DNA of 64,000 nt from Ampullaceana balthica (Eukaryota; Mollusca; Gastropoda; Lymnaeidae): contig CALYLW010000283.1 of the NCBI GenBank assembly GCA_944989445.1, forward strand, positions 333,627-397,626, read 5' to 3'. The notes under the pieces are model-generated. The model saw nothing but the letters and a program-made list of their open reading frames with translations. It made no database searches and was not told the origin of the DNA. This document shows, piece after piece, positions 1-12,260 of the stretch. Both the position numbers and the translations under genes were made by a program. Positions within the stretch are counted from its first letter, which is position 1. Every line of letters starts with the position of its first letter.

Positions 1-207
1 ACACATGCTGTATTTTAAAGAATTTTTAAGAATCTAATTTATTGCAGATATCAAGGGATTTTATTTTATGGGCTATTATACTCACTAATGCAGAAGGGAT
101 AGGTGTAGCACTAATTGGTGTCATATAAAATGCATTACTTGTATGTATTTCCTGCCTAGTAACTTAAGAATATTGAAAGCTCATATATGCAGCTGCCGGT
201 GGTCGGA

Positions 208-331
208 CACTTCGACCCTTGACGGTTCGACCCTGCCAGTTCGACCACAGGACGTTTCGACCCCAGGATGTTTCGACCCCGGGCGATTCGACCACGGGGA
301 CGTTTCGACCACAGGGTGTTTCAACCCTTTT
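208..331 (+). repeat. Minisatellite of cgtttcgacc units in the left TIR
   Basis: About six to seven imperfect units of 17-18 bp share the core gtttcgaccacagg. The block sits between the outer and inner parts of the left inverted repeat and is missing from the right one. The same core (gacgtttcgacac) appears at about 7680-7735, probably a remnant of the same family. Confidence 0.7.
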
Positions 332-2212
332 CTTTCTAAGGCGTTAAATGGTTTTTGTTTATTCTTTGTTTTTAATTTATTTATTTATGTTTAAATATAA
401 TTTTGGTATAAAAATAAATAGTTTAATTGTATTATTTCTTTAAAATAAAAAACAGTATTAAATAGTTATTTTTAACATTAAATTTACGATGACTGAAAAA
501 ATTATACACACTGACAACAAGTCAACTTTCAATGCGAATTCATGTTTGTTATACATACGCCATCCATTATTGTGATACATACACCATTCCTCTGCGGTAG
601 AAAGTCCAACTCCACCCAACCCCGATCCGATGTAATTGGGCAATAAAAAAGGCCAAAAATGTGGTCAATTAGTCCTTTATAAAGGTACCTACATTATCTC
701 TGACCATACTCCCTTTATTTATCTTCGCGATAACACTCGCCAGCACACAAGATCCTGTGGTCGTCACTTAGTCTAGCCTTCATAACATGTCATTATGTAA
801 CCCCCGGACAGTTCGACTACATAAAGTTTATACTAGGGGGCTGTCAATGTTGTTGAAAAAGGCTGCCACGGTAGCCGTTTAAACGCAGCATTATTTTCGC
901 CGTTATGACCACTTTACAATTTAATCTAGCCACCATCCATGCACCTCATTTTATACAGTAGCCAACGGCATGCTTCCAGTAACATATTACTGTGAACTAT
1001 AAATTTTTTTCCTGCTGTTAATGCATTCGTCATACTCATAAACTAAAACTACGGTGAATTGAACATTCAAACAGAATGTCAATAACAATGACTTAACTTT
1101 CAGTCAAGTCATACGGGCCCAGCAGCTTGAATGATATTGTCCGCTATGGGGGATTTTAACTATTCAGATTTATTAACTTTAGACAACTTAGTACGTCTTA
1201 TTCAAATCAGTTTTTCTGCTAGGGAGGTCTACATGTGTTAACGAACACAAGAAACAGAAGGGAATTCAAAGGAGACAATTTTTTTTTAAATTCATTTTTT
1301 TTTACAGTGAACGTCTTTGAAAACCTGAAATATGCATATATATGTATATATATAGAAATATATATATATAAGACCCAATAAAGGTCCTTTTTAAGTATGT
1401 TTGGGATAGGAGTGGAGGTAGGAGTGATCTTTAAGTTATTGTGTGATGTATAGTATACCTAGTGTTTTGGCGAGTGTTATGGGAAAGGTAAATATGCTAC
1501 TGGGAGTGGGGGCAGAGATAATGTAGGTACCTTTACAAAGGACTATCTAACCACATGCCATTTTTATTGCCCCATTACATCGTGGCTTTGATTGGGTGGG
1601 GGGGGGGAGATCAAGACAAGTCTACCGAGACCAGGGACTGTGGGTTGGCCGGCACATAATGGTATGTTACAGAGACCAGATTAAGCAGCGACCACAGGAT
1701 AACGTGTGCTGTTGAGGGTTATTGAAAAGGTAAATACAGGGAGTGTGTGTAAAGAGAATGTACGTACCTTTTTCTGACCACATTGCCTTTTTATTGTCTG
1801 ATTACATCGGAATGGGGTGGGGTGGAGTTGGATTCGCTTGGAATGACTTTTGTAGTCAATTTTAGAGGGATTATAAAAGAGGAACACATTAGTTGCTCAG
1901 AAATTACGTATGTGATAACGTAAAAATGGAAACTCGTGTGGAATATGGATTGACGAAACAAGGGAAAAAATCCTTGATTCTTGCTAACTATGAATACTGG
2001 TTTCATAAGAAGAACAAAAAAAAATGAAATGCTATGGAGGTGTTGCAAGTTTACGTCGTTGAAGTGCCACACCAGAGTAAACACGTTGGATCATTACAAA
2101 CCTACACCCGCATCAACGCCTTGACCTACCTGAGAGGAATGGCACATTTATCTCAATCTTGAATTCACAATGTATGTCAACTGTTTGTAAGTGTATGTAC
2201 TTTTGTCAATAG

Positions 2213-2480
2213 TCCTATTATAAATTAAATGTTAAAAATAATATTTCATATTTCATACTGTTTTAATAAATATTAAACTATATTATTTTTTACATTGTAC
2301 TATTATAAATTAAACGTTAAAAATAACGAATTGATACTATTTTTAATTTTTTAGAGATAATAAATAATAATATTAAACTATATTAATTTTTTCAATCGTA
2401 CCATAATAAAATAAACTTTAAAAATAACTATTTCATACTGTTTTTAATTTTAAATAGATAATAATGTTAAACTATTTATT
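2213..2480 (+). repeat. AT-rich tandem repeat, about 95-bp period, three units
   Basis: Three diverged copies of a block that opens with ctattataaattaaa and continues through taaaaataac and tactgttttta lie side by side. They are part of the right inverted-repeat arm of the surrounding element, where the left arm has one copy. Confidence 0.6.
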
Positions 2481-2746
2481 TTTATACCGAAAATATATTT
2501 AAAACAGAAATAAATAAAATAATAACAAAGAATAAATAACACCATTTAACGCCTTAGAAAGGAAAGGGTCAAAGTATCCGTAATTCGCAGCTGCCATTAT
2601 TAACAGGCTATGATTTTAATAAGGTTCCAATAATATACCAAGCCATCTTCAATTGATAAATTTAAAATAATGTATTAAGGTAACACTAAATTATAGAAAA
2701 GAATGCTATTATCAACTTGTTTATTTTTTTTCTTTCTTTTTAATAG

Positions 2747-5469
2747 GAGGTTCCATTTATTAGGGGAGAAAGGAGCTGACTTAGTGATTGAAGTGCCTGC
2801 TGGTGTATTGGTGCATAAAACTGATGGAAAGATTGGTATTTATAATGTCAATAGAAAAAAATCTCAACTCATACATTTTAAAATGCTAGGAAAATTATTA
2901 TTGAAATTTAACATAAAAACTATTTATCAATTTTTAGTTGGGTTAGCTCAGGCTTTATTTTTAAAATTGTCATTGCAGTGGATTTGAACAAACCAGGGGA
3001 TGTATGTGTTGTCTCAGAAGGTGGGACAGGAGGTAATCAGAAAACTAATTTTCTTGGGTTGAAAGGGGAGCAAAATCTCATAGCTTTGGAGTTAAAGCTA
3101 TTAGCAGACGTGGGACTTGTTGGGTGAGTACTGGTCTGTTTAAAGAATTAAATAAGAATAAGAACTTTGTTTAGAGACTAAAAGGTCATCTTCATTCACA
3201 TCCTGTTGACCCAGTTTTATTTTATTGGGGTATCCAGGTATCTGTTGTGAGATCTTGCTGCTCAGCTGCCTGAAGTATTTATTTGCTATCTGAGAATATG
3301 AAAACATGACTTATTTTTCTGGGATAGGTGGTGAAAATCCCTTGAATTTGGTGGAAGCCAACCTCAGTAGCTTCTGCTATGTAGTTACTGCAAAGTACTC
3401 TATTCTTGCAACAAAGGCTGCATATAAAAACTTTAGAAAGCTAATCCATATGTGTATATTTGAATTTTATCTTCTGGGTAGGATGCCATGTGGTTTTATT
3501 TTTCTGCGGCTATCCTTTTGTAATGTGATTTGTACTTTTTTTTTAGATAATAGAAAAACAACAAACTCCACCATAGACAAGGGATCTTTACAATATTTCA
3601 TTGTTTGTTTTATATGAAAACTTTAGGCAGAATGAAAAATATTTTCAAACCCAACACAAAGCAGATTTTAAACATTGTTTTTGTTCTCTTTTCCACTCCA
3701 AAGTTTCCCAAATGCTGGCAAATCAACTTTCCTAAGATCAATATCAAAAGCAAATCCAAGAGTTGGTGCTTATCCATGTACGTTACATTTAAATGCATTT
3801 TTAAAGATATTTATTAAAAGCTAAAGGGACCTCCCTTAAAGTTCTTGTAAAATTGATTTGCTTTTAATAAAATTACTCTTAAAAATTACTGGAAATATTT
3901 GTAATTTGTACTCTAAATAAAATTATTTTATGTATAGATTGATACTTTTGGCTGAAAACAACATTTTCTTCTTAATTTTAAAATTGAGAAATTCACATTT
4001 TTAAAATTTTCAAATATAGCCTTACCAGTTATTTAACAGTAATATCCCTTTTTTTTTCATTTTCAGTTACTACTTTATCTCCTCAATTAGGCGTTATGGA
4101 ATATGACGATGGGCGAAAGGTGAGGATAATTATTTCTAAAGATCATTTCTTTTTACTGTAACCATCATAAATAACATTAACAAGCTTTCATTGCTATCTT
4201 CTGGAACAAAATTACATAATCTCTGTTTTTACTTCTCCAGATATCAGTTGCAGATTTACCAGGATTAATAGAAGGATCTCACAAAAACTTTGGAATGGGC
4301 ATCAAATTTTTAAGACACTGTGAAAGAAACAAACTTCTCCTATATGTTGTGGACATTAATCCCTTTCAGCTGTCATTTGACTATCCAGAAAGATCAGCAT
4401 TTGAAACACTTTTATTGCTTATTCAGGTAATTAGCAATTATTAACAAGTAATTCAGCAAATGAATGAAAAAAAATTAATACCTAGTTTTCAAGAGAAATT
4501 TGAATTTATTTTATATATCCCAAAATCATTCAGTCTTAAAATGAATCAATTTGTTGACAGGAGCTGGAGCAGTATGGGCATGGAATGTTAGACAAACCTT
4601 CAATTTTGACTCTCAATAAAATAGACACAGACTCAACACAATCAAATATCACCAAACTCTTGGACCTTGTGAAAAACTTACCAGGTAACTGAAAAACCTG
4701 AAGATCATTTGATGTACTTTTTAAGTCACATAAACAAAGCTATTGTGCACAGCACCAAGATGTCAACTGGTTACTAAGGTATAACAAATAATGTTGAGCT
4801 AAATAAAGGATAACAAATTATGTTAATAATATGCAGTGATTAGAAAATTAGACACTAAAAAGTCTTCCCAAAAAATGACCTTTCAACTCTGGATCTATTT
4901 CTGCTAATTACTTATATGGAAGTTCTTCAATTGTATAAATCAGACTGATTAAAAATTACTATGATATTTTAAAACAGTAATTTAGAGCACCCAATTTCAT
5001 CTTTAAGCTCTTGATTTGTTTGACATACTTTTAGACTTAATTTACATAAATTGAGTTTGAATTAAATTCTATCAAGTTTTTCAAATTTCCCTATTGTCAC
5101 AATGATTCTTTTATCATAATCATTTTAACTAAATGAAAATTCCACTTTGCATTACTTTGGTTATAATTTTCGTTCTCATTTTTTATGAATCATTTATTCA
5201 TTCATTCATTGGTATCTCTGTTTTCAGATTCCCTTGACAAAGTTTCACAAGAATTTCATCCAACAAGGTTACCAGTATTTGATGATGTCATTGCAATGTC
5301 TGCCATGAAAAAGGAAAATATTTTAATGGTCAAAGAAAGAGTAAGAGAGGTCATGGATGACTATGCCGAAAGAAGGAGAATGGCAGAGTTGGAGACCAGG
5401 AAAGCTTTGATGGATGCAAGTGATGAGGTGGATGTTCACAGGGAGCATTTGAAGACTATTTTGGTCTAG
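2747..5469 (+). CDS. GTPBP10: GTPBP10, Obg-family mitochondrial GTPase (3' seven exons)
   Basis: Seven exons: 2747-2835, 2979-3123, 3704-3777, 4067-4119, 4241-4426, 4561-4684 and 5228-5469 (stop TAG). All have GT-AG borders and consistent phase, giving 303 residues against about 387 in the human protein. The first visible exon carries the end of the Obg fold ([14 protein letters not shown]). The G domain follows: P-loop GFPNAGKST (G1), switch DLPGLIEG (G3), NKID (G4) and SAMKKE (G5), as in Obg/GTPBP10. The family acts in mitochondrial large-subunit ribosome assembly as a GTP-dependent factor. The N-terminal glycine-rich exons and any targeting sequence are outside the window. Product identity is secure from the motif order and the match to GTPBP10 rather than GTPBP5. 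The 3' end faces C19orf12. Confidence 0.9.
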
Positions 5470-6105
5470 TTCAATAAAAACTCATTGTTTGATGTCAAGA
5501 AAGATTTCTATGGTGTATCTCCTATTTTCACAACAATAGGCTGAAGGACTGCAACTGTGATAAGCTATTTCAACACACAAAAAAAGAAATATTGATTGTT
5601 TATATTTTTGTATCTAAAAAAGATTAAAATTTGCAGTCTGTCAAAGAAAATGAGTTTTTTGTTTATTATTATTAGAGGATGAAGAACTCTTGTAGCCTTG
5701 TTTTCAACCCATCAAATGAATATAACAAAATATGACAAGTATTTTAAACTTGACAACTTTTTGTGTAGTTTTCATCTTATATATCATTTTGAATAGCATC
5801 CAACATATATAAGTATAAGACATGTTACACTGGTTCAGAGGAAATATTCTACGTCTAGGGAAGAAATGAAATCTTAAAAGTTTTAGCCTGATACTGATAG
5901 TTGCCATCAGATTGATACTCAAATAAATCCTCTAAACAAATAACTAAAGCAAGATTTATTTTACCTTTGGCTTAAATTCAATACAGCTTTAAAATAGTTG
6001 AAGCCATCATTTTAAAAAAACCTTCCCCCCCTCCACCCCCCATTTTTGTTTCTTATAATTTTTATTATCAACCATGTTGCAGCCTGTTTTCTCATTAAAA
6101 TCAAG
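5470..6105. other. Short intergenic region between two 3' ends
   Basis: It holds the 3' UTRs of GTPBP10 (+) and the C19orf12 homologue (-), which converge here. I see no coding potential and no recognisable repeat apart from a C-rich run near 6024-6041. Confidence 0.6.
5473..5478 (+). terminator. Polyadenylation signal of GTPBP10
   Basis: AATAAA lies 4 bases after the GTPBP10 stop codon. This is very close, so a later signal in the AT-rich stretch that follows may also be used. Confidence 0.4.
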
Positions 6106-7104
6106 TTATCTCCCTTGAGTCGCGGCATCAAGTAATTCCCCCAAGGCCATCCTGTTGTTTTCGCTGAGGACAAATTTAGCCAAGGCATCTTCTGAGTCAT
6201 CACTAACGAGAGCTTGTACCTTCCTCAGGAGTTCATCTCTTTCTGCCTGATTCATTTCCTGTATGACCTGTATCGTGGGCCGGTACTCATTGCTCATGAT
6301 GAAACCAATGACAGAACCTTAGTTGGATCCAGACACACACAAGAAAAAGTTATTTAAAATTAAAATATAATACTGTAAGACTGTAAAGTCACATTACATT
6401 TGATTAAAAATTAGAAAGGGAGTAATTAAGAGAAATGTATATGAAATAAAATCAGGATGGATAACTGATAGTTTATTTTCTTTGATTTCATCTACAAATT
6501 ACAAAGGCCCAAAGAACAGATTACATTTTTAAAAATAACATAGAAAATTCACCTACCAATCATTCCCCCCAACAAAGCACCCTCTGGACCATACACAATT
6601 CCTCCTGCAACCGTCCCGTGTGCTAACCATAGCACCGCTTTCAAAATACCTGTACAAGGGCAAGTGATTCAACAGTCAACGGTAGGTGGTTGGAGATCAG
6701 GGGCAAACCAGTTTTTGAGATCATCAAATGCCTGAGACTTGGATTGTCAATCAATGCATTCAATAATGATATGACCTAATACATGTTACATCATTCTACT
6801 CAAGCATGGATTTTACCTAAAAACACCATATGATGATGCCACAAAAATTGATCTTTCTGAACAAAGGTTTAATAATATTACATCATTTATATTTGTACAA
6901 ATCTCATTTGCAACAAACATCATTCATAAACAGCAAAGGCTTTAAGACACTGACATCATCGTTAATATATGACATTTTTAAAATGCTATATTTGTAGGAT
7001 AACGTTTTTAATACATGAATACTAGAAATACCTGTTGTACTTTTGTGAAGCTCTGGATTTCTCTGTATTATTTCCAACAGCTGTTCAAAGTTGGATTTCA
7101 CCAT
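6106..7104 (-). CDS. C19orf12: C19orf12 homologue, membrane protein of ER and mitochondria
   Basis: Three exons on the minus strand: 7104-7032 (ATG), 6649-6557 and 6317-6106 (stop TAA). Both introns are phase 1 and the product is 125 residues, a little shorter than human isoforms. The middle exon gives the glycine-rich hydrophobic hairpin (AHGTVAGGIVYGPEGALLGG), which aligns with the GG-repeat membrane segment of C19orf12. The last exon has the family tail: short loop, YRPTIQVIQEMNQAERDEL, then an amphipathic helix. In people C19orf12 is linked to ER-mitochondria contacts and lipid handling, and its loss causes a neurodegeneration with brain iron accumulation; the molecular function is unsettled. 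The N-terminus is short and I chose the only in-frame ATG of the first exon; an upstream 5' exon cannot be excluded. Confidence 0.85.
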
Positions 7105-9402
7105 CCTTTAATGGGATACCAAGGATTTCATGTGACCATATCTAAATCAGAAAGCTTTTTTTAAATGAATGATTTCAAGGATTGTTCATGGATTTATTTT
7201 GTGTTTACAGAATCATTAGCAGTGACTGAAACCACTAAGTAAAAGATAGTTATTTCTATTTTTTTTAAAAATTCAATGAAAATTGAAGTTGTTTATTTTA
7301 TTTTAGTTTACGTGATTGTTTGTAAACGTACATAAGCTCTTGCTTATTATCAGAGCATTTTCTAACACAGTGCTTTCCATGGCGCCCCAGGCAAATCTAA
7401 ATGTAGCATCCTTACCTCAGAAATTTGTTCGACTTGATATTAACAATTAATATTTTAAAAGGCACTGCTGGAAAATATAGAAGAGTGCATAAGTATTGTA
7501 AATAAATATAATAAATATAAAATAATATAACTAACATAACAATGAAGTAGGGGTCTCATACTTAAAATGGTTATAATCAATTATATGTAACAAAAAGGAA
7601 TATAAAAAAAAATATTAGTTTTATAAGGAAAATTAATAACTTCTGCTTTAAATGGAATTGGTATTTTGGATAGCAGAACATTTTGACCTCTGATGGTTGT
7701 ACTGATCCATTCAACCCCTGACGTTTCGACACACTGACATTACATTACATTTGTACCCACATTTTTAATATCACCATTATAGTTATCGTTATTACGGTAT
7801 TATTAGTCATGTATAGAAAAAAAGCAGCATAACAACTGATAACATTCAACATAGCATAAGATGTTAATTTGATCCTATCTAGAGCAATAGATCCTGATGT
7901 CCTTAAATTTGTTGTACTCAAGTTTGTATGCATGTTAAAAACTTCACTTTCCATTTGCAGTGCTGACTCCAGTTATTAAATTTTTAAAAGTTGATTTTAA
8001 AGTACTCCTAAACTAATCTAAGTATTCAGCCCTCTAATTCTAAAAATAATTTTTCAGTAATTCAAACAAAATAATACAAACTAAGCATAACCTTACATTT
8101 AAAATCAATAAATGCAGAGGCATAATAATGAATTGGAATCTGGACAGTTGCCAAGGACACCGAGGGCTAATCCTTCAATTTATTCAAATTTAGTATTCTC
8201 CTACCCTTTTTCATATCCATGTATCATTTGTCAAGGGCACCTAAACAATAGATTAGCCAAGGGCGCGGAAAACCCAGTTACTCTTCTGAATAAATGCCAC
8301 TGTTTTCAGCAAAACTTATTTTTAGGAGGTTCAATTATTATTTTAAATGCTGGCTGTATGCATTATAATTTTAAGTTATAACTTTCAGCTGCATAGTTTA
8401 TAAGAAGAAAATTGGCCTGTCTCTAAAGAAGATTCAATCAACAGAATAATACATATTTTATGTGAATTAGTTATTATTATTATTATTTTATGTGAATTAT
8501 CTTTTTTTATTTTTATTTATTTTTTATATTGACCACCTCCACTTGAACTTGGCGCCTCAGTGATTGTTGCCTGCTAATGCTGTTTCTATGTCCATCTCTT
8601 AGTCCACATCTGTTACTTGTTTAGATCTTGATAAATTTTGATATTGTTGTTTGGTAAGAGTAAGTGACATGTGCGCCCCTTTTTAAAAATTAGTAATGGG
8701 AAAAAATTTGTAATGCACATTATGTTGGTGTGCAAACTAATGTGTAAGAAAACCAACAACAAAAATCTTAATTTAAATTACTTTCGACCAAATTAATTCT
8801 TATAAGTTGTTGTCTGCTGTTCTCTCAATACCCTTTAACTTGAAGAATCCGTCTGTACACTCATTGCACTTGTCCTTGTAATGAACGAGCTCACTCTTTG
8901 CTCAGATGTTCTGAGGTTTCTAAAGCCGTGAAATAAAAATTCTAACAAAGGCCTTCTAAAGGTGTGTTTTTTTAAAAATTAAGATTGTCATTAAAGTATA
9001 AAGGACGGCAGATTAACACAGTAAACCGAATTCAGGGTAAACTGTACAAGGGATTAAAACATTTTCTCTAGTCTTTCCATCCAAGCCAAAAGTAACGATA
9101 ATTCCATTTACATTTAAATTTCTATTTAACTTCAAGGATTCGACCTCGCAGAGTTGACCATTGGCTCGTGATTATTTACAAGTTGTAGAAATTTCATACG
9201 AAAAAATCAATATTTAACGAAATTTAAATTAAAATAATGCGTCCACTCGATCACAGATGCACGTCTTGAAATGATACCATTCTTTTTTTTCCACAGAAGA
9301 AAGAAATGTAGTTCATCAAATTGTCGCCCGTCTTTCTAGTGAGACCAATTTTCACCTGACCCAGACTGTCCCACTTCGCCATTCATAACAATTTATTTTA
9401 TG
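7105..9402. other. Gene-free region upstream of C19orf12
   Basis: AT-rich sequence, no convincing exon on either strand. A cgtttcgac-type remnant lies near 7680-7735. GC-richer patches at 7375-7400 (catggcgccccagg) and 8150-8270 look like eroded transposon ends, but I found no partner repeat. The promoter of the C19orf12 gene should lie just above 7104, but no TATA box or other element stands out. Confidence 0.5.
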
Positions 9403-9980
9403 CAGTGGCGTCACTAGGGGGGGGGCGAGGGGGGCGGACCGCCCCGGGTGACACCCATCAGGGGGTGACACCCGAGCCTAAAATTTTACTGTGTCAGAAA
9501 AAAAGAAGACACATTTTTTCATCTATAAAGAAATTAAGAAATAAAATGCAATACGTTAAACGCGAAAACTTTTATTAAACAAATATCAGTTAACTTGCAA
9601 TAATGAAACAGTCCCAACACACAAACAACATTAAAACAAACTAGGAAAAAAAGAAAAGAAACAGTCGCAGCAGAGAGATCTTTAAAAAAGGCTGGACATG
9701 AATGGGGCAGTGTCCTGTGTTTTAAAAGAAATAAAGCCATTTGGGCTTGGACACACCGACAGCATGGACGAATCCCATCTCACGACTCCCTCCACCACAG
9801 TGGTGTGGGGGGGGGAATACGATTTTATCCCCCCCCCCTAAAAAATATAAAAATCAAAGGATGGGTTTTCTTTGTTGATCTTTTCTAGAGTAAAATTATT
9901 AATTCAATGTCTTTGAGTTAATATTTCGTTATATATATATTTATTAAAAGTGTGAAAGCATAGATATGCATGTTTATATA

Positions 9981-10080
9981 CAGGTAGTCCTCCGGTTACG
10001 ACGGTCCCATCCCGACTTACGCTGTCTTGTGCTTACGAACGAGCCCGCTTAAAAAAATGTTACGCGTTATTCCGTATTTT
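9981..10080 (+). mobile_element. Solo left end of a pogo/Tigger-like element
   Basis: After a TA dinucleotide the sequence CAGGTAGTCCTCCGGTTACG begins, typical of Tigger-type ends, and continues in a TTACGAACG-rich stretch. No matching right end is visible inside the host hAT element, so this is a truncated copy. Confidence 0.5.
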
Positions 10081-10197
10081 TAAATATTTTTTCTTTAAAC
10101 TTTTGTTTTTCATGGGGTAACGAATAGTTTTCTCTATTTCAAATCAAAAATTTATTGAAAAAGATGTATTAGTATTAATTCAACCTACAACTTTCGT

Positions 10198-11487
10198 TTG
10201 CGAATTTTTCTCATTGCGAAGTTTTCAATCAAGTCAGTAAAGCTAAGTAAGCTTACAAGTTCCTTTTCAATGCTCATTAGAGAGAGCATATTCAGTCTTT
10301 GTTGTCCCATGCACATTTTTACTCATTTTATATTCTTTTCAACTTTGAAAAGGATCGCTCTCAGCTGCAGTTTGATGTCATCATTGAAAGATAGATGGGA
10401 AGTGCGATGTGTACATGTGTAAAGGACTGTGTGAAATTTAGCTCATTCAAAAGCAGCAAAAGTTTTAGCTCTGTGCACGCGTTTTGAGTTTCGCATTGGG
10501 TTACTTCCTTTTCCTTACCCGAGCCTGGGGCTGGACAATAATTTTTTTAAGAGTTCTGAAAATTGGACTAATTCTGAAGGTAAGCAGTCTTCGAAATCGC
10601 TTGAATATTCTTCCATTAACTTGGCTCCTGCCCATCGGATGGCGAAATTGCTGAGCTCAGTTAGGTTTGTAAGAAAGCCAAATTTCTCATGGATGTCTTT
10701 ATATGCGCCTAACCGATGTTGTAGGGCTTAAGAAAGTTTGTCAATGATTACCAGAAATACCTCAATCTTGAATTTTTGTCTCGGGGAGAAAGCTGTTTAT
10801 GTGATGTCCCTTTAACAAACTGACGCTTTCTTTTTTTTCTCTTTTTTTTTCTTTATTTAAAAAAATTATCATTGAATATTGTTTATACTCTTTTTTTACC
10901 ACCACGGACTTGTCCTTTCCTTTGTCTTCATAGGAATCAAATTAAGAATGCTGTCTTTTAAAAAACGCAATGAGAGAAGTACTTTCTAAAATTGTTTCCC
11001 AAATTTCAAGTAAAATAGCGACTTCCAGTTGTTCAAGTTCCTTTAGAAATCCTTCTGCTTCAAGTCGACAGTCACGTGGTTGATTTTAAATTGTTGCTAA
11101 TTCTTCCAGTGCTGCGATACTCTCATGGTACGAGTTATTAACAGACCTTACATCATCATGTCAGGCTTACCATCTTGTGTCACACAAGGCTTTGTTAACA
11201 TGTATCAATTTCATGTGTTTTTGAAGTAATTGTCAACGATGAGTAGTTGCAACAAGCCGGGTATAAAGATTTTGCAGAAGACAAAAAAATCTGACTGCAG
11301 CAGGACAACCTGCTGCACTTTTCCCAACCAAATTAATGGAATGAGCTGTGCACGGCATATAATGAGCAACATTGCACTTCTCATAAAGGATAGCCTGGTT
11401 TCCGTTATACTTCCTACTCATATGTGCAGCATTGCCGTATGACTGTCCAAGGCATGTGCAGGGATTCATACAAACATTTGCCTGCAT
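10198..11487 (-). pseudogene. Decayed hAT transposase (ZMYM/KIAA1586-like type)
   Basis: Broken minus-strand reading frames carry recognisable blocks in the right order. At 11487-11233 is the stretch with GQSYGNAAHMS, YMPCTAHSINLVGKSAAGCP and RFFCLLQNLYTRL, characteristic of the RNase-H-like core of this hAT group. At about 11220-11090 is KLIHVNKALCDTRW, interrupted by stops. Near 10420-10200 is a C-terminal dimerisation block (MLSLMSIEKEL ... DLIENFA). Stops and frame changes separate these blocks, so it cannot make a full transposase. Confidence 0.8.
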
Positions 11488-11514
11488 ATTTATTATACAC
11501 TATAATTTATTATA

Positions 11515-12000
11515 AGTTTGGGGGGACCTTAAATTATTGGGGGGGGGGCCTTGCTTTAGCCCATTCAACACCCCCCATTTAATCCACCATAGGGGGGGGG
11601 ACACGCATCTGTGACGATGTGTGACGAGGGGGAGGGTGTGTTTAAATAAATGTGACGTCGCATAAAAAACGCACAACTTAAAATAAAAGTTCCACTTAAA
11701 TATTTGATTATTTACCATTTATTTACTTGCGTTTTCTATGGCTTCACGCGTGTTACGATATTAGAGTGCAGATTTACCCTAAATACATATTTAACTGACA
11801 AAAATAATTTGCAACATGCTATTTTTATTGAGAAAATACGGCTTGGGGGGGGGGTGGCAAAGCTTTGTGACGTCATATCGTAAAAGAAGGGGTGGGGGTC
11901 TAAGTTTTTGTGACAAAGTATGACCCTGAGGGAGGGTGGGGTAAAAATCGGCAACATCACGTGACGTCATTTATGGACGACCCCTTCAGTCGTGAAGGGG
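11515..12000. repeat. G-rich repeat block with TGACGTCA motifs, nested in the hAT
   Basis: Runs of G alternate with gtgacg(t)c motifs. The block ends in cgtgacgtcatttatggacg at about 11959, followed by acccctt. The same terminal string, with small changes, appears at 15420 and 29459, and related motifs at 27654-27790. It is therefore a dispersed family inserted into the hAT. I did not find an exact inverted partner for the end. Confidence 0.55.
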
Positions 12001-12260
12001 TGACACCATGAGCTACCGCCCCGGGTGACACCAACCCTAGTGACGCCTCTGATTTTATGCACGTTTTCTTTAAATAAAGTATATGTTTGTAATTAGTTTA
12101 ATAATTACATTTAATTTAAATATTTTATTATGAAATTTATTTTTTGGTTTTTAAAAGGAAATACATTTTATTTGGTCTTTTTCTTTAATGTTGTAAGTAC
12201 CTTCCCCACCCAGGGCATTCAATTTTGGGACTGGTTAAAAAAATTCAAAACCGTAACCTT

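Larger units (their letters stand above)
198..2586. mobile_element. Long-TIR DNA element, Mutator-like by its 9-bp flanking repeat
   Basis: The two ends are inverted copies over roughly 290 bp: about 205-500 matches the reverse complement of about 2290-2580. The shared outer motif is cggacacttcgaccctt on the left and cggatactttgaccctt on the right. The shared inner block begins ctaaggcgttaaatgg. The element is flanked by the 9-bp direct repeat gcagctgcc (189-197 and 2587-2595); 9 bp is the Mutator-family target size. The flank contains the palindrome cagctg, which weakens it as proof. No transposase is visible, so it looks non-autonomous. Inside, 609-704 recurs inverted at 1514-1600 and again, diverged, at 1757-1824, so it may be a composite. 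Confidence 0.55.
1..2746. other. Intron or upstream region of GTPBP10, no coding exon seen
   Basis: This stretch lies before the first visible GTPBP10 exon. That exon opens with a splice acceptor and begins mid-protein, so this should be intron. I looked for the glycine-rich Obg N-terminal segment on the + strand and did not see it, so the 5' exons are probably outside the window. Most of the stretch is the long inverted-repeat element at 198-2586. A short (AT)n tract lies at about 1333-1370. Confidence 0.6.
9403..12051. mobile_element. Complete hAT transposon with 8-bp target duplication
   Basis: The ends are the inverted repeats CAGTGGCGTCACTAGGG (from 9403) and, read inward from 12051, CAGAGGCGTCACTAGGG. 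The 8-bp direct repeat attttatg flanks them (9395-9402 and 12052-12059). The 8-bp duplication and CAG/CTG ends are hAT hallmarks. Close to each end is the subterminal motif gccccgggtgacacc. The element contains a decayed transposase on the minus strand, the left end of a Tigger-like element near 9981, and a G-rich block at 11515-12000 that is probably a nested insertion. Confidence 0.9.
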
